A stretch of DNA of 64,000 nucleotides, taken from the IMG/VR virus record IMGVR_UViG_3300035438_000817, positions 1 through 64,000 of that record; one strand, given 5' to 3'. This document shows, piece after piece, positions 28,207 through 37,936 of this stretch (its first letter is position 1; each line of letters starts with the position of its first letter). This DNA comes from a virus. The position numbers were made by a program, and so were the translations under genes. The notes under the pieces were generated by a model, which searched no databases, had not been told where the DNA came from, and saw nothing but the letters and a program-made list of their open reading frames with translations.

Positions 28207-31200
28207 TTATTTTATCTTTCTTATTTCATCAATTTGTTTTTGTTGTTCCTTAACTGCTTCAATTAAGATAGCAATTAATGGCAAATACGAAACTGATAAT
28301 CCATTTTCATTTTTTGATACCAATTCTGGTAAAATTTTAGCAACTTCTTGAGCAATTACTCCATAAGATTTCTTACCCCATTCTTTCCAATTAAAAGAAA
28401 CTCCAGTAATTTGATTCAAAATAGTTAACGGACTAACAATATTTTTAATATTTTCTTTCAATGTTCCATCGCTAGTAGAGTTGACTTCTACAGCGTTTAG
28501 TTGACCAGTACTAGGATTAAATGTTAATTTACTACTACTTACATATATCGTAGCTAAGCTACCAGTAAAAATATTTGAAAGAGCAGGATAAAATGTATTA
28601 TTATCAACAGTATCAGTAATTATTGATACCCCAGTACCAGTCGCTCCAGTTAATCCAGTAGCACCAGTTGACCCAATACTACCAACACCACCAGATAATC
28701 CAGTGGCACCTGTAGCGCCAGTAAATCCAGTTGATCCATCAAATCCAGTAGAACCGTCAAATCCAGTAGCACCCGTACTTCCTATAAATCCAGTAGCCCC
28801 CTGTAATCCAGTAGCTCCCTGTAATCCAGTAACACCAGTAGCACCTGTTGATCCAGTAAATCCAGTTGATCCATCAAAACCAGTAGCGCCGTCAAATCCA
28901 GTTGATCCAGTAAATCCGGTAGCTCCATCAAAACCAGTAGCACCAGTAGATCCAATATCACCTTGAACTCCAGTGGCACCGGTAGATCCGTCTAATCCAG
29001 TAGATCCTGTGGCTCCAGTAAATCCAGTAGCACCTATGTCGCCCTGAACTCCAGTAGCACCAGTGGCTCCATCTAATCCAGTAGCACCAATATCACCCTG
29101 TAATCCAGTAGCACCAGTAGATCCGTCTAATCCGGTAGCACCTGTGGCTCCATCTAATCCAGTAGCGCCAGTGGCTCCGTCAAAACCAGTGGCACCTATA
29201 TCACCCTGAACTCCAGTAGCACCAATATCACCCTGTAATCCAGTAGCACCAGTGGCTCCGTCAAATCCAGTAGCACCAATATCACCCTGTAATCCAGTAG
29301 CACCAGTGGCTCCGTCAAATCCAATTGGTCCAGTGGCCCCATCAAATCCAGTAGCACCTATGTCACCTTGAATTCCAGTAGCTCCAGTGGCTCCGTCAAA
29401 TCCGGTAGCACCTATGTCTCCTTGAATTCCAGTAGCGCCAGTTGATCCATCTAATCCAGTAGCACCAGTAGCGCCATCAAATCCAGTGGCACCTATGTCG
29501 CCCTGTAATCCAGTAGCACCTGTGGCTCCGTCAAAACCAGTTGCCCCAATATCACCTTGAATTCCGGTTGCGCCAGTGGCTCCATCAAAACCAGTAGCGC
29601 CAGTGGCACCATCTAATCCAGTAGCACCAGTGGCTCCATCAAAACCAGTAGCACCTATATCACCTTGAACTCCAGTTGCGCCAGTTGATCCATCTAGTCC
29701 CGTGGCTCCAGTAGAACCAATAAATCCAGTAGCACCTATGTCACCTTGAACGCCAGTTGCTCCTGTGGCGCCTGTATATCCAGTAGCACCTGTATATCCA
29801 GTTGGACCCACAATAGTTCCAACATTGACCCAAAGTGTACCATCATAAACCCATAAATTACCAGTAGCTTGATCTATAACTCCATTTCCAAGTACTGCAG
29901 ATGGAAATGCAGCATTAAGTGTTGTTTGTGGATTATTAGGAGGATCAACGTTTACATTTGGTACTGATCCTATTATGGAAACTGACGTACCTGCTACTCC
30001 AGTAGCACCAATATCACCTTGAATTCCAGTGGCACCAGTGGCACCGTAACCAGTAGCACCTGTGGCTCCAGTTGATCCATCTAGTCCTGTTGCGCCAGTG
30101 GATCCTTCAAAACCAGTAGATCCAGTGGCTCCGCTTCCTGTAGCACCGATGAATCCAGTGGCTCCGATAAATCCAGTGGCTCCATCTAATCCAGTAGCGC
30201 CAGTAAATCCAGTAGCACCTGTACTTCCAGTGGCTCCATCTAATCCAGTGGCACCCGTAGAACCAGTAAATCCAGTGGCTCCGTCAAATCCAGTAGCACC
30301 TGTACTACCAGTAGCACCTGTAAATCCAGTACTTCCTGTAAATCCGGTACTTCCGGTAAATCCAGTACTTCCGGTAAATCCAGTTGATCCAGTAGCACCT
30401 GTGGCTCCAGTAGCACCTCTGAATCCAGTTGCACCAGTTGATCCAGCAGTACCACCACCTCCAGCACCCCAATATAAATTACCTAATCCGTCAGTACTGA
30501 CTACTAGTCCACTAGCACCACCAGTAATAACTACATTCCCAATATCTCCTAAATTGGCACGAGTATATACTACCAATTGATTTGCCGTAGCAATATTACT
30601 ACTAGAAATATTTGATGTAACATTACTAGAATCAATATTAGTAATGTTTAATGTACTAGTCTCAACATCAAATATAAAATTACTACTACCATCTAATCCG
30701 CTTGGTATACTTAAATCAGTCCAACTAGTTCCATTTACACCACTGATAATTACGCCGTCTGTTCCAACTATATAATATTCACCACTACCATATATACTAT
30801 CAATTAAATTACTAGTTGTTCCAGTACTACTAGTAGACCATGATGTTGCACCATTGTTACTAGTGATTTGAATTCCATTATCGCCAGCTGATACCAATGT
30901 AGGTATAGTTGATACAGTTGCCAACGTAATTGTATTAAGATTTTCAACAGTTCCACTAATTGATGATGTCCATGTTATACCATCAGAACTGACAATTACT
31001 GTACCATTATTTCCAGTTGCAATATAATTGTCACCATCAAATACCACGCTATTTAAATTATCAACAACTCCACCATCTTGGATAATCCAATCTATTGCGT
31101 CTTCACTTAATAATATTGTACCAGCATTACCAACTACAACATATATACCATTGTCTACATCATAAGCAATACCACGTAAATTTTCTAATACTCCAGTAGC

Positions 31201-31710
31201 CTGTAAAGTCCAAGTAATAGCATTTAAACTAGTTAATATTGTTCCATTTTCACCAACCGCAACATATAATCCAGTAATATCAGTATAATATACTCGTAAT
31301 AAATTTTCTGTTGTTCCGCTTGTTTGTACTGTCCATGTAGTGGCAATATTACTACTTGTGATAATAGTACCATTATCTCCAACTGCAATAAATCCTAATG
31401 GTGTTGGAGTTACTGAATTTATTGGTTGATTAACTGGACTAGTTTGATTACTGTAATTTATTCCATCTGTACTGTAAAAATATCGTAATGGTGTACCAAA
31501 TATTACCCATGTACCGCTATTATAAGCAATTGTATCTAGATTATTTGTGGCCGCAAATTGAACTGCGCCTGGTGGTGGAGCCGCAGTTCCACCGGATCCT
31601 AAACTATATAGTTGAGTAAAGTTTTCATTAATCTTTTCAAACGCAAGTCTTAGAGGATCGCCATTACCATCGTTTGACGAAGCTCCAATGTTAATAATTT
31701 GTTGTGCCAT
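28207..31710 (-). CDS. Collagen-like tail fibre with propeller-like N-domain and S74 chaperone
   Basis: 1167 residues. Residues 1-40 ([32 protein letters not shown]) are a fibre N-terminal attachment module common in T4-like marine phages. Residues about 60-340 hold six or seven ~41-residue repeats of the form [13 protein letters not shown]...TWT..., typical of YCF48/BNR propeller blades. Residues about 423-1023 are collagen-like Gly-X-Y ([19 protein letters not shown]), richer in Asp and Gln than the giant fibre. They are broken at about 572-638 by a small globular piece. The C-terminus is an S74 chaperone: S1080-D-G-T-L-K-E-N-I (expected cleavage before S1080) and [17 protein letters not shown] late promoter lies 21 bases upstream and a terminator follows. 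Confidence 0.9.
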   Translation of the reverse strand: MAQQIINIGASSNDGNGDPLRLAFEKINENFTQLYSLGSGGTAAPPPGAVQFAATNNLDTIAYNSGTWVIFGTPLRYFYSTDGINYSNQTSPVNQPINSVTPTPLGFIAVGDNGTIITSSNIATTWTVQTSGTTENLLRVYYTDITGLYVAVGENGTILTSLNAITWTLQATGVLENLRGIAYDVDNGIYVVVGNAGTILLSEDAIDWIIQDGGVVDNLNSVVFDGDNYIATGNNGTVIVSSDGITWTSSISGTVENLNTITLATVSTIPTLVSAGDNGIQITSNNGATSWSTSSTGTTSNLIDSIYGSGEYYIVGTDGVIISGVNGTSWTDLSIPSGLDGSSNFIFDVETSTLNITNIDSSNVTSNISSSNIATANQLVVYTRANLGDIGNVVITGGASGLVVSTDGLGNLYWGAGGGGTAGSTGATGFRGATGATGATGSTGFTGSTGFTGSTGFTGSTGFTGATGSTGATGFDGATGFTGSTGATGLDGATGSTGATGFTGATGLDGATGFIGATGFIGATGSGATGSTGFEGSTGATGLDGSTGATGATGYGATGATGIQGDIGATGVAGTSVSIIGSVPNVNVDPPNNPQTTLNAAFPSAVLGNGVIDQATGNLWVYDGTLWVNVGTIVGPTGYTGATGYTGATGATGVQGDIGATGFIGSTGATGLDGSTGATGVQGDIGATGFDGATGATGLDGATGATGFDGATGATGIQGDIGATGFDGATGATGLQGDIGATGFDGATGATGLDGSTGATGIQGDIGATGFDGATGATGIQGDIGATGFDGATGPIGFDGATGATGLQGDIGATGFDGATGATGLQGDIGATGVQGDIGATGFDGATGATGLDGATGATGLDGSTGATGLQGDIGATGLDGATGATGVQGDIGATGFTGATGSTGLDGSTGATGVQGDIGSTGATGFDGATGFTGSTGFDGATGFDGSTGFTGSTGATGVTGLQGATGLQGATGFIGSTGATGFDGSTGFDGSTGFTGATGATGLSGGVGSIGSTGATGLTGATGTGVSIITDTVDNNTFYPALSNIFTGSLATIYVSSSKLTFNPSTGQLNAVEVNSTSDGTLKENIKNIVSPLTILNQITGVSFNWKEWGKKSYGVIAQEVAKILPELVSKNENGLSVSYLPLIAILIEAVKEQQKQIDEIRKIK
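28640..30440 (-). repeat. Collagen-like coding repeat of the second fibre
   Basis: About 600 residues of Gly-X-Y triplets, interrupted at 29795-29995 by non-collagen sequence. The commonest super-repeat is [19 protein letters not shown], recurring more than ten times. Composition differs from the giant fibre (more Asp, Ile, Gln, Leu), so the two repeats are not recent copies of each other. Confidence 0.9.
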
Positions 31711-31730
31711 GCTTTATCCAGTTATAGTAA

Positions 31731-31738
31731 TATTTATC
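31731..31738 (-). promoter_or_regulatory. Late promoter of the second collagen-like fibre
   Basis: Minus-strand GATAAATA, 20 bases before the ATG at 31710. The leader also holds GGATAAAG as the ribosome binding site. Confidence 0.65.
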
Positions 31739-31786
31739 GTATTATATTTAAATTAATCGTCAAAACTAGGGTCCCATGACTTATAA

Positions 31787-31794
31787 CATAAATA
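31787..31794 (+). promoter_or_regulatory. Late-promoter box predicting a leaderless transcript
   Basis: CATAAATA ends six bases before the ATG at 31800. With T4 late spacing (octamer at -13 to -6), transcription would start on the A of that ATG. The HNH gene at 34079 has exactly the same arrangement. Confidence 0.5.
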
Positions 31795-31799
31795 TTATA

Positions 31800-32117
31800 A
31801 TGCTAAAACAACAATCTATCAGACCCATGTGTAAAGAATGTAATAAATTACCATCAAGACCAAATGGTCGTAGTGTAAGTGGATATCAGCGATGGCATAC
31901 TTTATGCAATCATTGTGCAAAATTAAAATATACCAAAAAGAAAAAAGATTCAAAGTGCAATATATGTAACTTTGAATCAATTGATAGTTGTCAATTATGT
32001 TTGATTAATGGAGAAACTATCTGCCAAAATTGTAACGCCCTCAGATTGAAAAATATCAAAAAGAGGGCGGAATTAACAGTGGATGCCACCATTGATTGGA
32101 GTAATATCAGATTGTAA
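31800..32117 (+). CDS. Small zinc-ribbon protein (accessory gene)
   Basis: 105 residues from the ATG at 31800, or 113 from an upstream ATG at 31776; neither has a clear ribosome binding site. The later start is preferred because a late-promoter box ends six bases before it. The protein has five CxxC knuckles (CKEC, CNHC, CNIC, CQLC, CQNC), enough for two or more zinc sites, and a basic middle (KLKYTKKKKDSK). It looks nucleic-acid binding. No HNH or GIY catalytic residues are seen. It lies on the strand opposite its neighbours, and its stop codon abuts the stop of the next gene with no bases between. Confidence 0.7.
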   Translation: MLKQQSIRPMCKECNKLPSRPNGRSVSGYQRWHTLCNHCAKLKYTKKKKDSKCNICNFESIDSCQLCLINGETICQNCNALRLKNIKKRAELTVDATIDWSNIRL

Positions 32118-33581
32118 TTAGTCTAAATCAACAACCCAACCACCAGTTTTAGAATCAAAATTAGCCATTAACGTATTACCAGATGCAAATGGAGATGAAA
32201 CTTTCATAACCGGACGTCCATAATTATCTAATGTAATGCTACCAGCTTGAACTGTCTTCATACCTAACTGTTGACCAGTTCCACTATTGATAAAGTTAAC
32301 TTCAATCTCACCATTACCATAAGTTTCATTCATTTGTTTACTTTCATATTCAGGTTTACGAATATCTTTTGTTGGATAATCAATATCATCATTACGTGAC
32401 TGATGATCATCAGGATCATAATCTTGATAACCTCTACCACGACGACCTTGTTCACCCTTACGCATTGAATGATCAGTATAACTAGAATTTCTAGCTCTAG
32501 GTGTCTTTTTATCTGTTGGTGCACCTTGTTGTATTTTTCCACCACGTGCTAAGAAATCTTCTACATCACCTTCATTAAGACCAATATATGTCATAAACTT
32601 TCTACTATTAAAACGTGAATTATTACTTTCAAAAATCTTACAGTGACGCTTAGCTAAAATCTTACGATTATTTTCAGGTAATGTTTTGAGAATATCAGCT
32701 ACTTGACGAAATTTGTTAAGTCTAACACCTTCTGCCAATGCACCTTTCTTCAAATGAGCAATAAAAGATTTTAATGTTCCTTCTGGATTACTAGTCTTAT
32801 ATTTCTTGTAGTTTTTTGCAAAATTAGGATGTTTTGGATCCCATTTATCATATCCTTCATCACTGTCACTGACAGATTTTTCACGAGTAGAAGAATTCCC
32901 TTCACCAGACTCTGACAATTTATCTTTACAATCAGCTACCATTTGTTTTAATTCGGCACGATCACAATCAGGATGCATTTTACAAATTTCTGCTACAGTT
33001 TTTCCATCTTTACACATTTTTTTAATATGTGCCATTGATGGTAATTTTCCAGTTTTAGATTTTACTGATTCAAATTGATTGCTACGTGTATTACTATCAG
33101 ATTCTTCATCGTCTACACCGTTAATATTGTCCCAGTATTCTTCTGCTTCTTCTGAGCTCAGAAAAATCGCCCCGTTGCGTCGCATCGCATTTGCAACAAA
33201 ATCATCTTTCTCCATAGACATTGCTTGATTTATAAGCCAACGCTTCATAGCGCCTTCATCTAAAGTTTGTGAATTATCGTCTTCCATATTTTTATATTCA
33301 AACATGACATAATCAGCAAAAATCTTTTCTACAGTTATACCATTTTCTCCACTAAAGAACATACCAGCTGGACCACCATCTGTAATTCCAAGTTTATCTT
33401 GAATATATGCGGCAGCGGCATCAAGTGCTTCTTCAGCTAAACTTTCTGGATCTTGATGAGTATCTTCTACATCTTCAGATACTTTCTCTTCAATACTTTC
33501 ATTTAAATTAATTTTTTTACCTTGATCTACTGACTCAATTAAATCTAGCATTGATCTCATACGTGTTTGATTGTCTAACAT
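32118..33581 (-). CDS. Putative capsid-targeted internal protein, long form
   Basis: 487 residues, acidic and hydrophilic. The first ~30 residues (MLDNQTRMRSMLDLIES) are nearly the same as those of the gene directly upstream (33626-33955), although the rest differs. They contain LIE|S at 14-17 and LNE|S at 26-29, both fitting the (L/I)xE consensus of the T4 gp21 prohead protease. This is how T4 internal proteins with capsid-targeting leaders look. A helical segment near 185-230 (GKLPSMAHIKKMCKDGKTVA, MHPDCDRAELKQMV) is Cys-rich and HTH-like. A low-complexity basic/acidic stretch (about 350-430) precedes a small C-terminal beta-domain. The targeting role is inference. Confidence 0.7.
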   Translation of the reverse strand: MLDNQTRMRSMLDLIESVDQGKKINLNESIEEKVSEDVEDTHQDPESLAEEALDAAAAYIQDKLGITDGGPAGMFFSGENGITVEKIFADYVMFEYKNMEDDNSQTLDEGAMKRWLINQAMSMEKDDFVANAMRRNGAIFLSSEEAEEYWDNINGVDDEESDSNTRSNQFESVKSKTGKLPSMAHIKKMCKDGKTVAEICKMHPDCDRAELKQMVADCKDKLSESGEGNSSTREKSVSDSDEGYDKWDPKHPNFAKNYKKYKTSNPEGTLKSFIAHLKKGALAEGVRLNKFRQVADILKTLPENNRKILAKRHCKIFESNNSRFNSRKFMTYIGLNEGDVEDFLARGGKIQQGAPTDKKTPRARNSSYTDHSMRKGEQGRRGRGYQDYDPDDHQSRNDDIDYPTKDIRKPEYESKQMNETYGNGEIEVNFINSGTGQQLGMKTVQAGSITLDNYGRPVMKVSSPFASGNTLMANFDSKTGGWVVDLD

Positions 33582-33603
33582 GTTAGTATCCTATATTATA
33601 CTG

Positions 33604-33611
33604 TATTTATC
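33604..33611 (-). promoter_or_regulatory. Late promoter of the long internal protein
   Basis: Minus-strand GATAAATA, 22 bases before the ATG at 33581. The leader ATAGGATACTAAC is almost identical to that of the paralogue upstream, so promoter, leader and N-terminus were duplicated together. Confidence 0.7.
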
Positions 33612-33625
33612 TTTTTTAATAATAT

Positions 33626-33955
33626 TTAAAAATCGTCATTAGGTGGTGCATCACCATTATGTTGAGCATCAACTTGATGTTCAATATACTCAACAAAAAT
33701 GTCAAGTACTGTTTCAGCATTTTCGTCACGAAAATATTCATAAGCAATTTCTTCATCTTCTTCAGATACTTCTAATGCATCTTGAATGTATCTTACTGCT
33801 GCACTAAGTGCTTCTTGTGCAAGTTGACGAGGATCAGAACCACTATCTTCAGATAATTCTTCACCAATACTTTCATTTAATTTGAGTTTTTTACCTTGAT
33901 CTACTGATTCAATTAAATTTAACATTGCTCTCATACGTGTTTGATTGTCTAACAT
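33626..33955 (-). CDS. Putative capsid-targeted internal protein, short form
   Basis: 109 residues, strongly acidic. The N-terminus MLDNQTRMRAMLNLIES matches the long form at 32118-33581, as do the following LNESIGEELSED and a helix with LAQEALSAAVRYIQDALEV. The match then ends. The same LIE|S site (after residue 16) would be cut by gp21. Probably a paralogue packaged in the prohead; no enzyme motif is seen. AGGATACTACT precedes the ATG. Confidence 0.7.
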   Translation of the reverse strand: MLDNQTRMRAMLNLIESVDQGKKLKLNESIGEELSEDSGSDPRQLAQEALSAAVRYIQDALEVSEEDEEIAYEYFRDENAETVLDIFVEYIEHQVDAQHNGDAPPNDDF

Positions 33956-33977
33956 AGTAGTATCCTATAATATATAA

Positions 33978-33985
33978 TATTTATC
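33978..33985 (-). promoter_or_regulatory. Late promoter of the short internal protein
   Basis: Minus-strand GATAAATA, 22 bases before the ATG at 33955, the same spacing as for the paralogous gene. Confidence 0.7.
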
Positions 33986-34065
33986 TTGATTGATCATATT
34001 TGTTGACATTTAATGAATGACAGTGTATAGTTAAAGATTGAAAAGTAATATTAGTAACAGCGAAA

Positions 34066-34073
34066 GATAAATA
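34066..34073 (+). promoter_or_regulatory. Late promoter predicting a leaderless HNH transcript
   Basis: GATAAATA ends six bases before the ATG at 34079, so the predicted late start site coincides with the initiation codon. No Shine-Dalgarno sequence is present. Confidence 0.6.
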
Positions 34074-34078
34074 AACAT

Positions 34079-34867
34079 ATGAACCAATTTAACAATACAA
34101 AATATACACGATGGTACTATGGTATCATCCAAAAACGAGCCATTTTAGATAAAGATTCTCGTGGTGAAATACATCATATTATCCCACGTAGTATGGGTGG
34201 CAATGATTCACCTGAAAATCTTGTCAAATTAACTGGACATGATCACGCTTGGTGTCATTGGCTCTTGACTAAAATGACTACTGGATCAGCCAAAGTATCA
34301 ATGATATATGCCTTTAATATGATGGGTGTCTCTGGAGAACATATGGAACGTCAGTCATCATATGCTATTGTCAGAGCGTATGAGAAGAACAGAATAGAGT
34401 GGAGTAAGAATCATAGTGAAACTATGAGTGAACAATTTATAAATGGTCGAGAAATTTGGAACAAAGGTCGTAAAGAAGATCGTCCTGAAGTTTTAGCCAG
34501 AGTAAAAGAAGCGGCTCAGAATAGACCAAAATTAACAGATGAAAAATTAAAAGAAAAAGTAAGAAAGTCAGTTGACACAATGAAGAAAAATGGTACGGAT
34601 AAACGATCTCAAGAAACAAGAGATAAGCAACGAGATTCTATGATAGGGTTAGTTCGTGGGCCGATGAATGACGTTCATAAGAATAAGATTGCCATATCTT
34701 GTCGTAAGCCTAAATCAGAAGGACATGGTGACGCTGTTGCTGCGGCTAATCTAGGTGTTGTTAGTATTAATAGAAACGATGTCGAGAAAAAAGTCAAACA
34801 AGATACACTTCAATCTTGGATAGAACAAGGATGGCAACTTGGTGGTAGACCACGTAAGAAAAAATAG
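34079..34867 (+). CDS. HNH homing endonuclease
   Basis: 262 residues. The HNH core is clear: GEIHHIIPRSMGGNDSPENL then VKLTGHDHAWCHWLL, with paired His at the first strand, Asn in the loop and a final His. The C-terminal two thirds is basic and carries NUMOD-like and helical DNA-binding segments (KLTDEKLKEKVRKSVDTMKK, RSQETRDKQRDSMIGLV) ending SWIEQGWQLGGRPRKKK. It is on the plus strand between gp23 and the internal-protein genes, all of which are on the minus strand, which is typical of a free-standing homing gene. It has its own late box and a strong terminator. Confidence 0.88.
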   Translation: MNQFNNTKYTRWYYGIIQKRAILDKDSRGEIHHIIPRSMGGNDSPENLVKLTGHDHAWCHWLLTKMTTGSAKVSMIYAFNMMGVSGEHMERQSSYAIVRAYEKNRIEWSKNHSETMSEQFINGREIWNKGRKEDRPEVLARVKEAAQNRPKLTDEKLKEKVRKSVDTMKKNGTDKRSQETRDKQRDSMIGLVRGPMNDVHKNKIAISCRKPKSEGHGDAVAAANLGVVSINRNDVEKKVKQDTLQSWIEQGWQLGGRPRKKK

Positions 34868-34873
34868 ACAACA

Positions 34874-34897
34874 AAAAACCCGCCGAAGCGGGTTTTT
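34874..34897. terminator. Bidirectional rho-independent terminator between HNH gene and gp23
   Basis: A perfect 10-bp stem (AAAAACCCGC/GCGGGTTTTT) with loop CGAA lies between the convergent stops of the HNH gene (34867) and gp23 (34939). It has A-runs and T-runs on both sides, so it should work in both directions. It is the most GC-rich hairpin in this stretch. Confidence 0.88.
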
Positions 34898-34938
34898 GTT
34901 TTACTATATTCAAAAAGTTCTTGAATAGTGGTAAAATA

Positions 34939-36135
34939 TCACTGAAACGATATATTAGTTACCGCGATCTCACCAACGTAGTCAGCAGCATTACCAAAGC
35001 TGGATGCTGTGTTTGTCAATTCCACGTAGCCGTATCTCGTCATAAACGAAACGACTGGTTCGAATGTTGACGGATCTAGAACAACACCACTGCTCATCAA
35101 CGGAATGTATGGGCAATAGAATGCAGCTGCGTCTGTTTCTGAAGAACCCTTATAACCAACTAGAACTGGTGTTCCACTTGGAGCATATGAGTCAACGAAA
35201 ACGCGCATTGCGTTGTTCAATGTACCGACTAATTTTGTATTAGTAGGTGCTTCGAATGTACCTTCTGTAGTACGGGCAAAAGCTGATGTTGTAGCAGACT
35301 GAAGAACAGTCAGCATTTCTGAAGAAACAACACACCAGTTACCAGCGCCACGACGAGTACGTTGGGCGATTAGGTTAGCAACACGGTTAATTAGAACAGC
35401 TAAAGCAGCGTGTTCGTCACCAACGTATGTAGCGGTACCAGAAACGGTAGCTTGGTTATATGTAAACTCAGTAGCAGCCAATTGACGTAATGAAAGAAGA
35501 ATTTCTTGGTCGATTTCAGCAGTAATTTCTTGTGCTAAAGCGGCCATGATTTCGGCTTCAACGTCGATACCATGCATTGATTGTGCGTCTTGTGCAGCTT
35601 CGAATGTCCAACGAGCTTGTAACTTACGGCTCTTGGCTTCGACAGCTTGACGTAGAATCTGTACAGAGATTGCTTTTCCGCCGTTACCTTCAAGAGTAGC
35701 GGTTGGAGCTGCGGTATAACTGTTTGCTGTATTATCGCTAGACTTTGTACGTGAATACGCTTGAGCGATCAAGAATGGTGATAGAGCTTCGTCACCAGCC
35801 ACAACCGAAGTTTGAGCTGCTGAATTGTCTGTCAAGTTTTGAGCATAGCGAACACGTAGTGTATGAATCTGTCCAACTGGACCAGTCATTGGTTGAACAC
35901 CAATTAACTCGTTAGCGATAACAGTAGGCATAACACGGCGAATAACTGGAAGAATGACACGATTTAGTGTGGCAATATTACCAGCGGTTGTAGTTCCAGC
36001 ATTACTTTCAGAAAGTAGTTGCTTTTTGGTGTTTTCTAAAATAACACCCATTGATGAGCGGCGGACGCCTTTGAGACCTTCAAGGAGGGCTTCTTTGGTT
36101 TCATTCCAGCGGCTCTCTAATAGTACTTTTGACAT
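34939..36135 (-). CDS. gp23: Major capsid protein gp23
   Basis: 398 residues, shorter than T4 gp23 (521) and closer to marine T4-like homologues. ATLNRVILPVIRRVMPTVIA then NELIGVQPMTGPVGQIHTLR aligns with the T4 segment VRRAIPNLIAFDICGVQPMNSPTGQVFALR. The N-terminal ~43 residues are a helical delta-piece. LSE|S at 41-44 is a plausible gp21 cleavage site giving a mature start at SNAGTTTAG. AGGAG lies before the ATG. It follows gp22 directly, in the order 20-67-21-22-23 of T4. No gp24 vertex-protein gene is seen in the window. Confidence 0.95.
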   Translation of the reverse strand: MSKVLLESRWNETKEALLEGLKGVRRSSMGVILENTKKQLLSESNAGTTTAGNIATLNRVILPVIRRVMPTVIANELIGVQPMTGPVGQIHTLRVRYAQNLTDNSAAQTSVVAGDEALSPFLIAQAYSRTKSSDNTANSYTAAPTATLEGNGGKAISVQILRQAVEAKSRKLQARWTFEAAQDAQSMHGIDVEAEIMAALAQEITAEIDQEILLSLRQLAATEFTYNQATVSGTATYVGDEHAALAVLINRVANLIAQRTRRGAGNWCVVSSEMLTVLQSATTSAFARTTEGTFEAPTNTKLVGTLNNAMRVFVDSYAPSGTPVLVGYKGSSETDAAAFYCPYIPLMSSGVVLDPSTFEPVVSFMTRYGYVELTNTASSFGNAADYVGEIAVTNISFQ

Positions 36136-36164
36136 TTAATTATCTCCTGTTAATAGTATGTCGA

Positions 36165-37268
36165 TTAAAGCCCTGCCAGACGCTTGATATCAATCACGTT
36201 ATCACGTTCTTGGGTCTCAACTTCTGTTTTCTTGGCAGATTTATCACCAGTAATTGCTACACTTTCAGAGATCATTTGTTTTTTAGCAACTGGTCTTTGT
36301 TCTGTTAATGTATTCAATACTGCTGGTAGATACTTGTCGAATGCGCCTTTCAATTTTGGTGTTTGGACGCTTTCTAGTAAGTTCTTCATTACATGGGCTT
36401 TGTCTTCATTTAGTGTTCCGAGTAATTCACTCATAGTACGTTCACGAAGGTTACTTTCTTTAATAATGCGAACTTCACGGTTTTTACTTTCTACTAAACG
36501 TTGTGATTGTTTAGCAGTTTCGATAGATTCAGCTAATTGTTGATCTTTTTGATCTAAGATTGCTAGAAGTTTACGTGTCTCTGCTTTTTCGTTCAAGTGT
36601 GTTGAACTAAATTCAGCGGCAAATGCTTCAAACAAACGACGACCAAATGTGTTTTCATTTGCACTTTGGATGTCTTCTTTCAATTGACTGATTTCGCCTT
36701 TTAAATGTGTACTGATTGCTGAACTAACTTTTCTTGCACTTTCAGCTACAAATTTAGCTTTAAGTGAATCAAGTTGGTGTTTAGCTTCTGCAACTAATTT
36801 GACCTTGGCTTCTACTACAGCACGTTTGTCAGTTTCAAATTCGCCAATTTCACGGGCTAGAGCATTTACTACGAATTGTTCTAGTTTACCACGGGCTTCC
36901 ATTTGAACTTTACGATCATTACGTAATTCTTTGATTTCTTCGGCTAGTTTAGTAACCATAAATTCATTGAATTTTTGTACATTTTCACGTAATTTAACTT
37001 GTGCTTTGACACGATCTTCATTCATTGCTTGTCTTTCTGTTTGAAATTCTGTAATTTCACCAGTTAGACCTTCAGTAACCATCTTATCAAGGGCTTCTAC
37101 CATTACGTTCTTGTCATGCTCATATTTCTGTGCGAATTCCTCTCGGAGTTCTGAACGAACTTGTTCGCGAGCTTCGTTTAATTTTACTTCCCATGCCTCA
37201 TTAATGGCTTGGGCTGTATCTTCAGTAACGATTCCGCTTTCAAGTAATGGTTTGATGGCATCAAACAT
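36165..37268 (-). CDS. gp22: Prohead core scaffolding protein gp22
   Basis: 367 residues, almost wholly charged alpha-helix with long coiled-coil stretches, as expected of the gp22 scaffold that is cut to fragments by gp21 during head maturation. Position between protease gp21 and capsid gp23 is the T4 order. Several (L/I)xE sites are present (for example ITE, LLE, LNE). The N-terminus FDAIKPLLESGIVTEDTAQA is typical of marine gp22. AAGGGGAT precedes the ATG. It is longer than T4 gp22 (269). Confidence 0.92.
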   Translation of the reverse strand: MFDAIKPLLESGIVTEDTAQAINEAWEVKLNEAREQVRSELREEFAQKYEHDKNVMVEALDKMVTEGLTGEITEFQTERQAMNEDRVKAQVKLRENVQKFNEFMVTKLAEEIKELRNDRKVQMEARGKLEQFVVNALAREIGEFETDKRAVVEAKVKLVAEAKHQLDSLKAKFVAESARKVSSAISTHLKGEISQLKEDIQSANENTFGRRLFEAFAAEFSSTHLNEKAETRKLLAILDQKDQQLAESIETAKQSQRLVESKNREVRIIKESNLRERTMSELLGTLNEDKAHVMKNLLESVQTPKLKGAFDKYLPAVLNTLTEQRPVAKKQMISESVAITGDKSAKKTEVETQERDNVIDIKRLAGL

Positions 37269-37280
37269 TGATATCCCCTT

Positions 37281-37922
37281 TTATAATTTCAATTCCTTGA
37301 TAAGACGAACTACTTCATCTTTCAAGAATTTTTGAACTCTAGCATCCTTGTCCAAATTTGTACCTTTTAAGTTTTCTAAAACACGATGGCCATTTTTCAT
37401 GTTCATCAATGATTCATAAATTGCTTTTGGGTATGCATTTGGAGCACTGGGTTGTGCCACGATGTCCACAGTAACTATTTCAAAGTCACTGACTTTGCCT
37501 GTAGCTTCATCAACGTTACCGCTGCCTCTACTACTAACGCCGAGTTTGACTCCATTCTCCAACATGGTGGCAGCTAACTGTCCCATGGGAGTTGGAATAA
37601 TTTTTAATTTACCGAAACCATTAGCGCCATCCATCCACATTTCTGTAATGATATGACTAACTCTATCTAAATTGATTTTTAAATCATCTGGGTGATCGAT
37701 TTCACCCAATACTGAGTTACCGCTTCGGATTTGTTCGTTTAAGGTTACTACGGCTTGTTCAATTTCAGGAACGGGGTAAACACGCTCATTTGCGTTCTTC
37801 ACCCCACCCTGGATAAAAATTCCTCTCATATAAAGAGATTTTTTATCACCTTCTTCCTTAACTGATTCGACTATGAGGTTCGCTCTGTCGAATGTTAAGT
37901 TCTCTCTAAGATACAAAGCCAT
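37281..37922 (-). CDS. gp21: Prohead maturation protease gp21
   Basis: 213 residues. Catalytic motifs of the T4 gp21/herpes-type serine protease family are visible: GNSVLGEIDHPDDL carries the His (near 76) and VKLGVSSRGSGNV the Ser (near 132). SDFEIVTVDIVAQPSAPNAY is the conserved strand after it. It cuts scaffold, capsid and internal proteins after (L/I)xE. The start has AAAGGATAAGGTATAA upstream. It lies 14 bases after the gp67-like gene and 12 bases before gp22. Confidence 0.95.
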   Translation of the reverse strand: MALYLRENLTFDRANLIVESVKEEGDKKSLYMRGIFIQGGVKNANERVYPVPEIEQAVVTLNEQIRSGNSVLGEIDHPDDLKINLDRVSHIITEMWMDGANGFGKLKIIPTPMGQLAATMLENGVKLGVSSRGSGNVDEATGKVSDFEIVTVDIVAQPSAPNAYPKAIYESLMNMKNGHRVLENLKGTNLDKDARVQKFLKDEVVRLIKELKL

Positions 37923-37936
37923 TTATACCTTATCCT

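Noticed and set aside
34939-36135. Treating the short gp23 as truncated
   Set aside because: Start, delta-piece and end are intact, and marine T4-like capsid proteins lack some of the T4 insertions.
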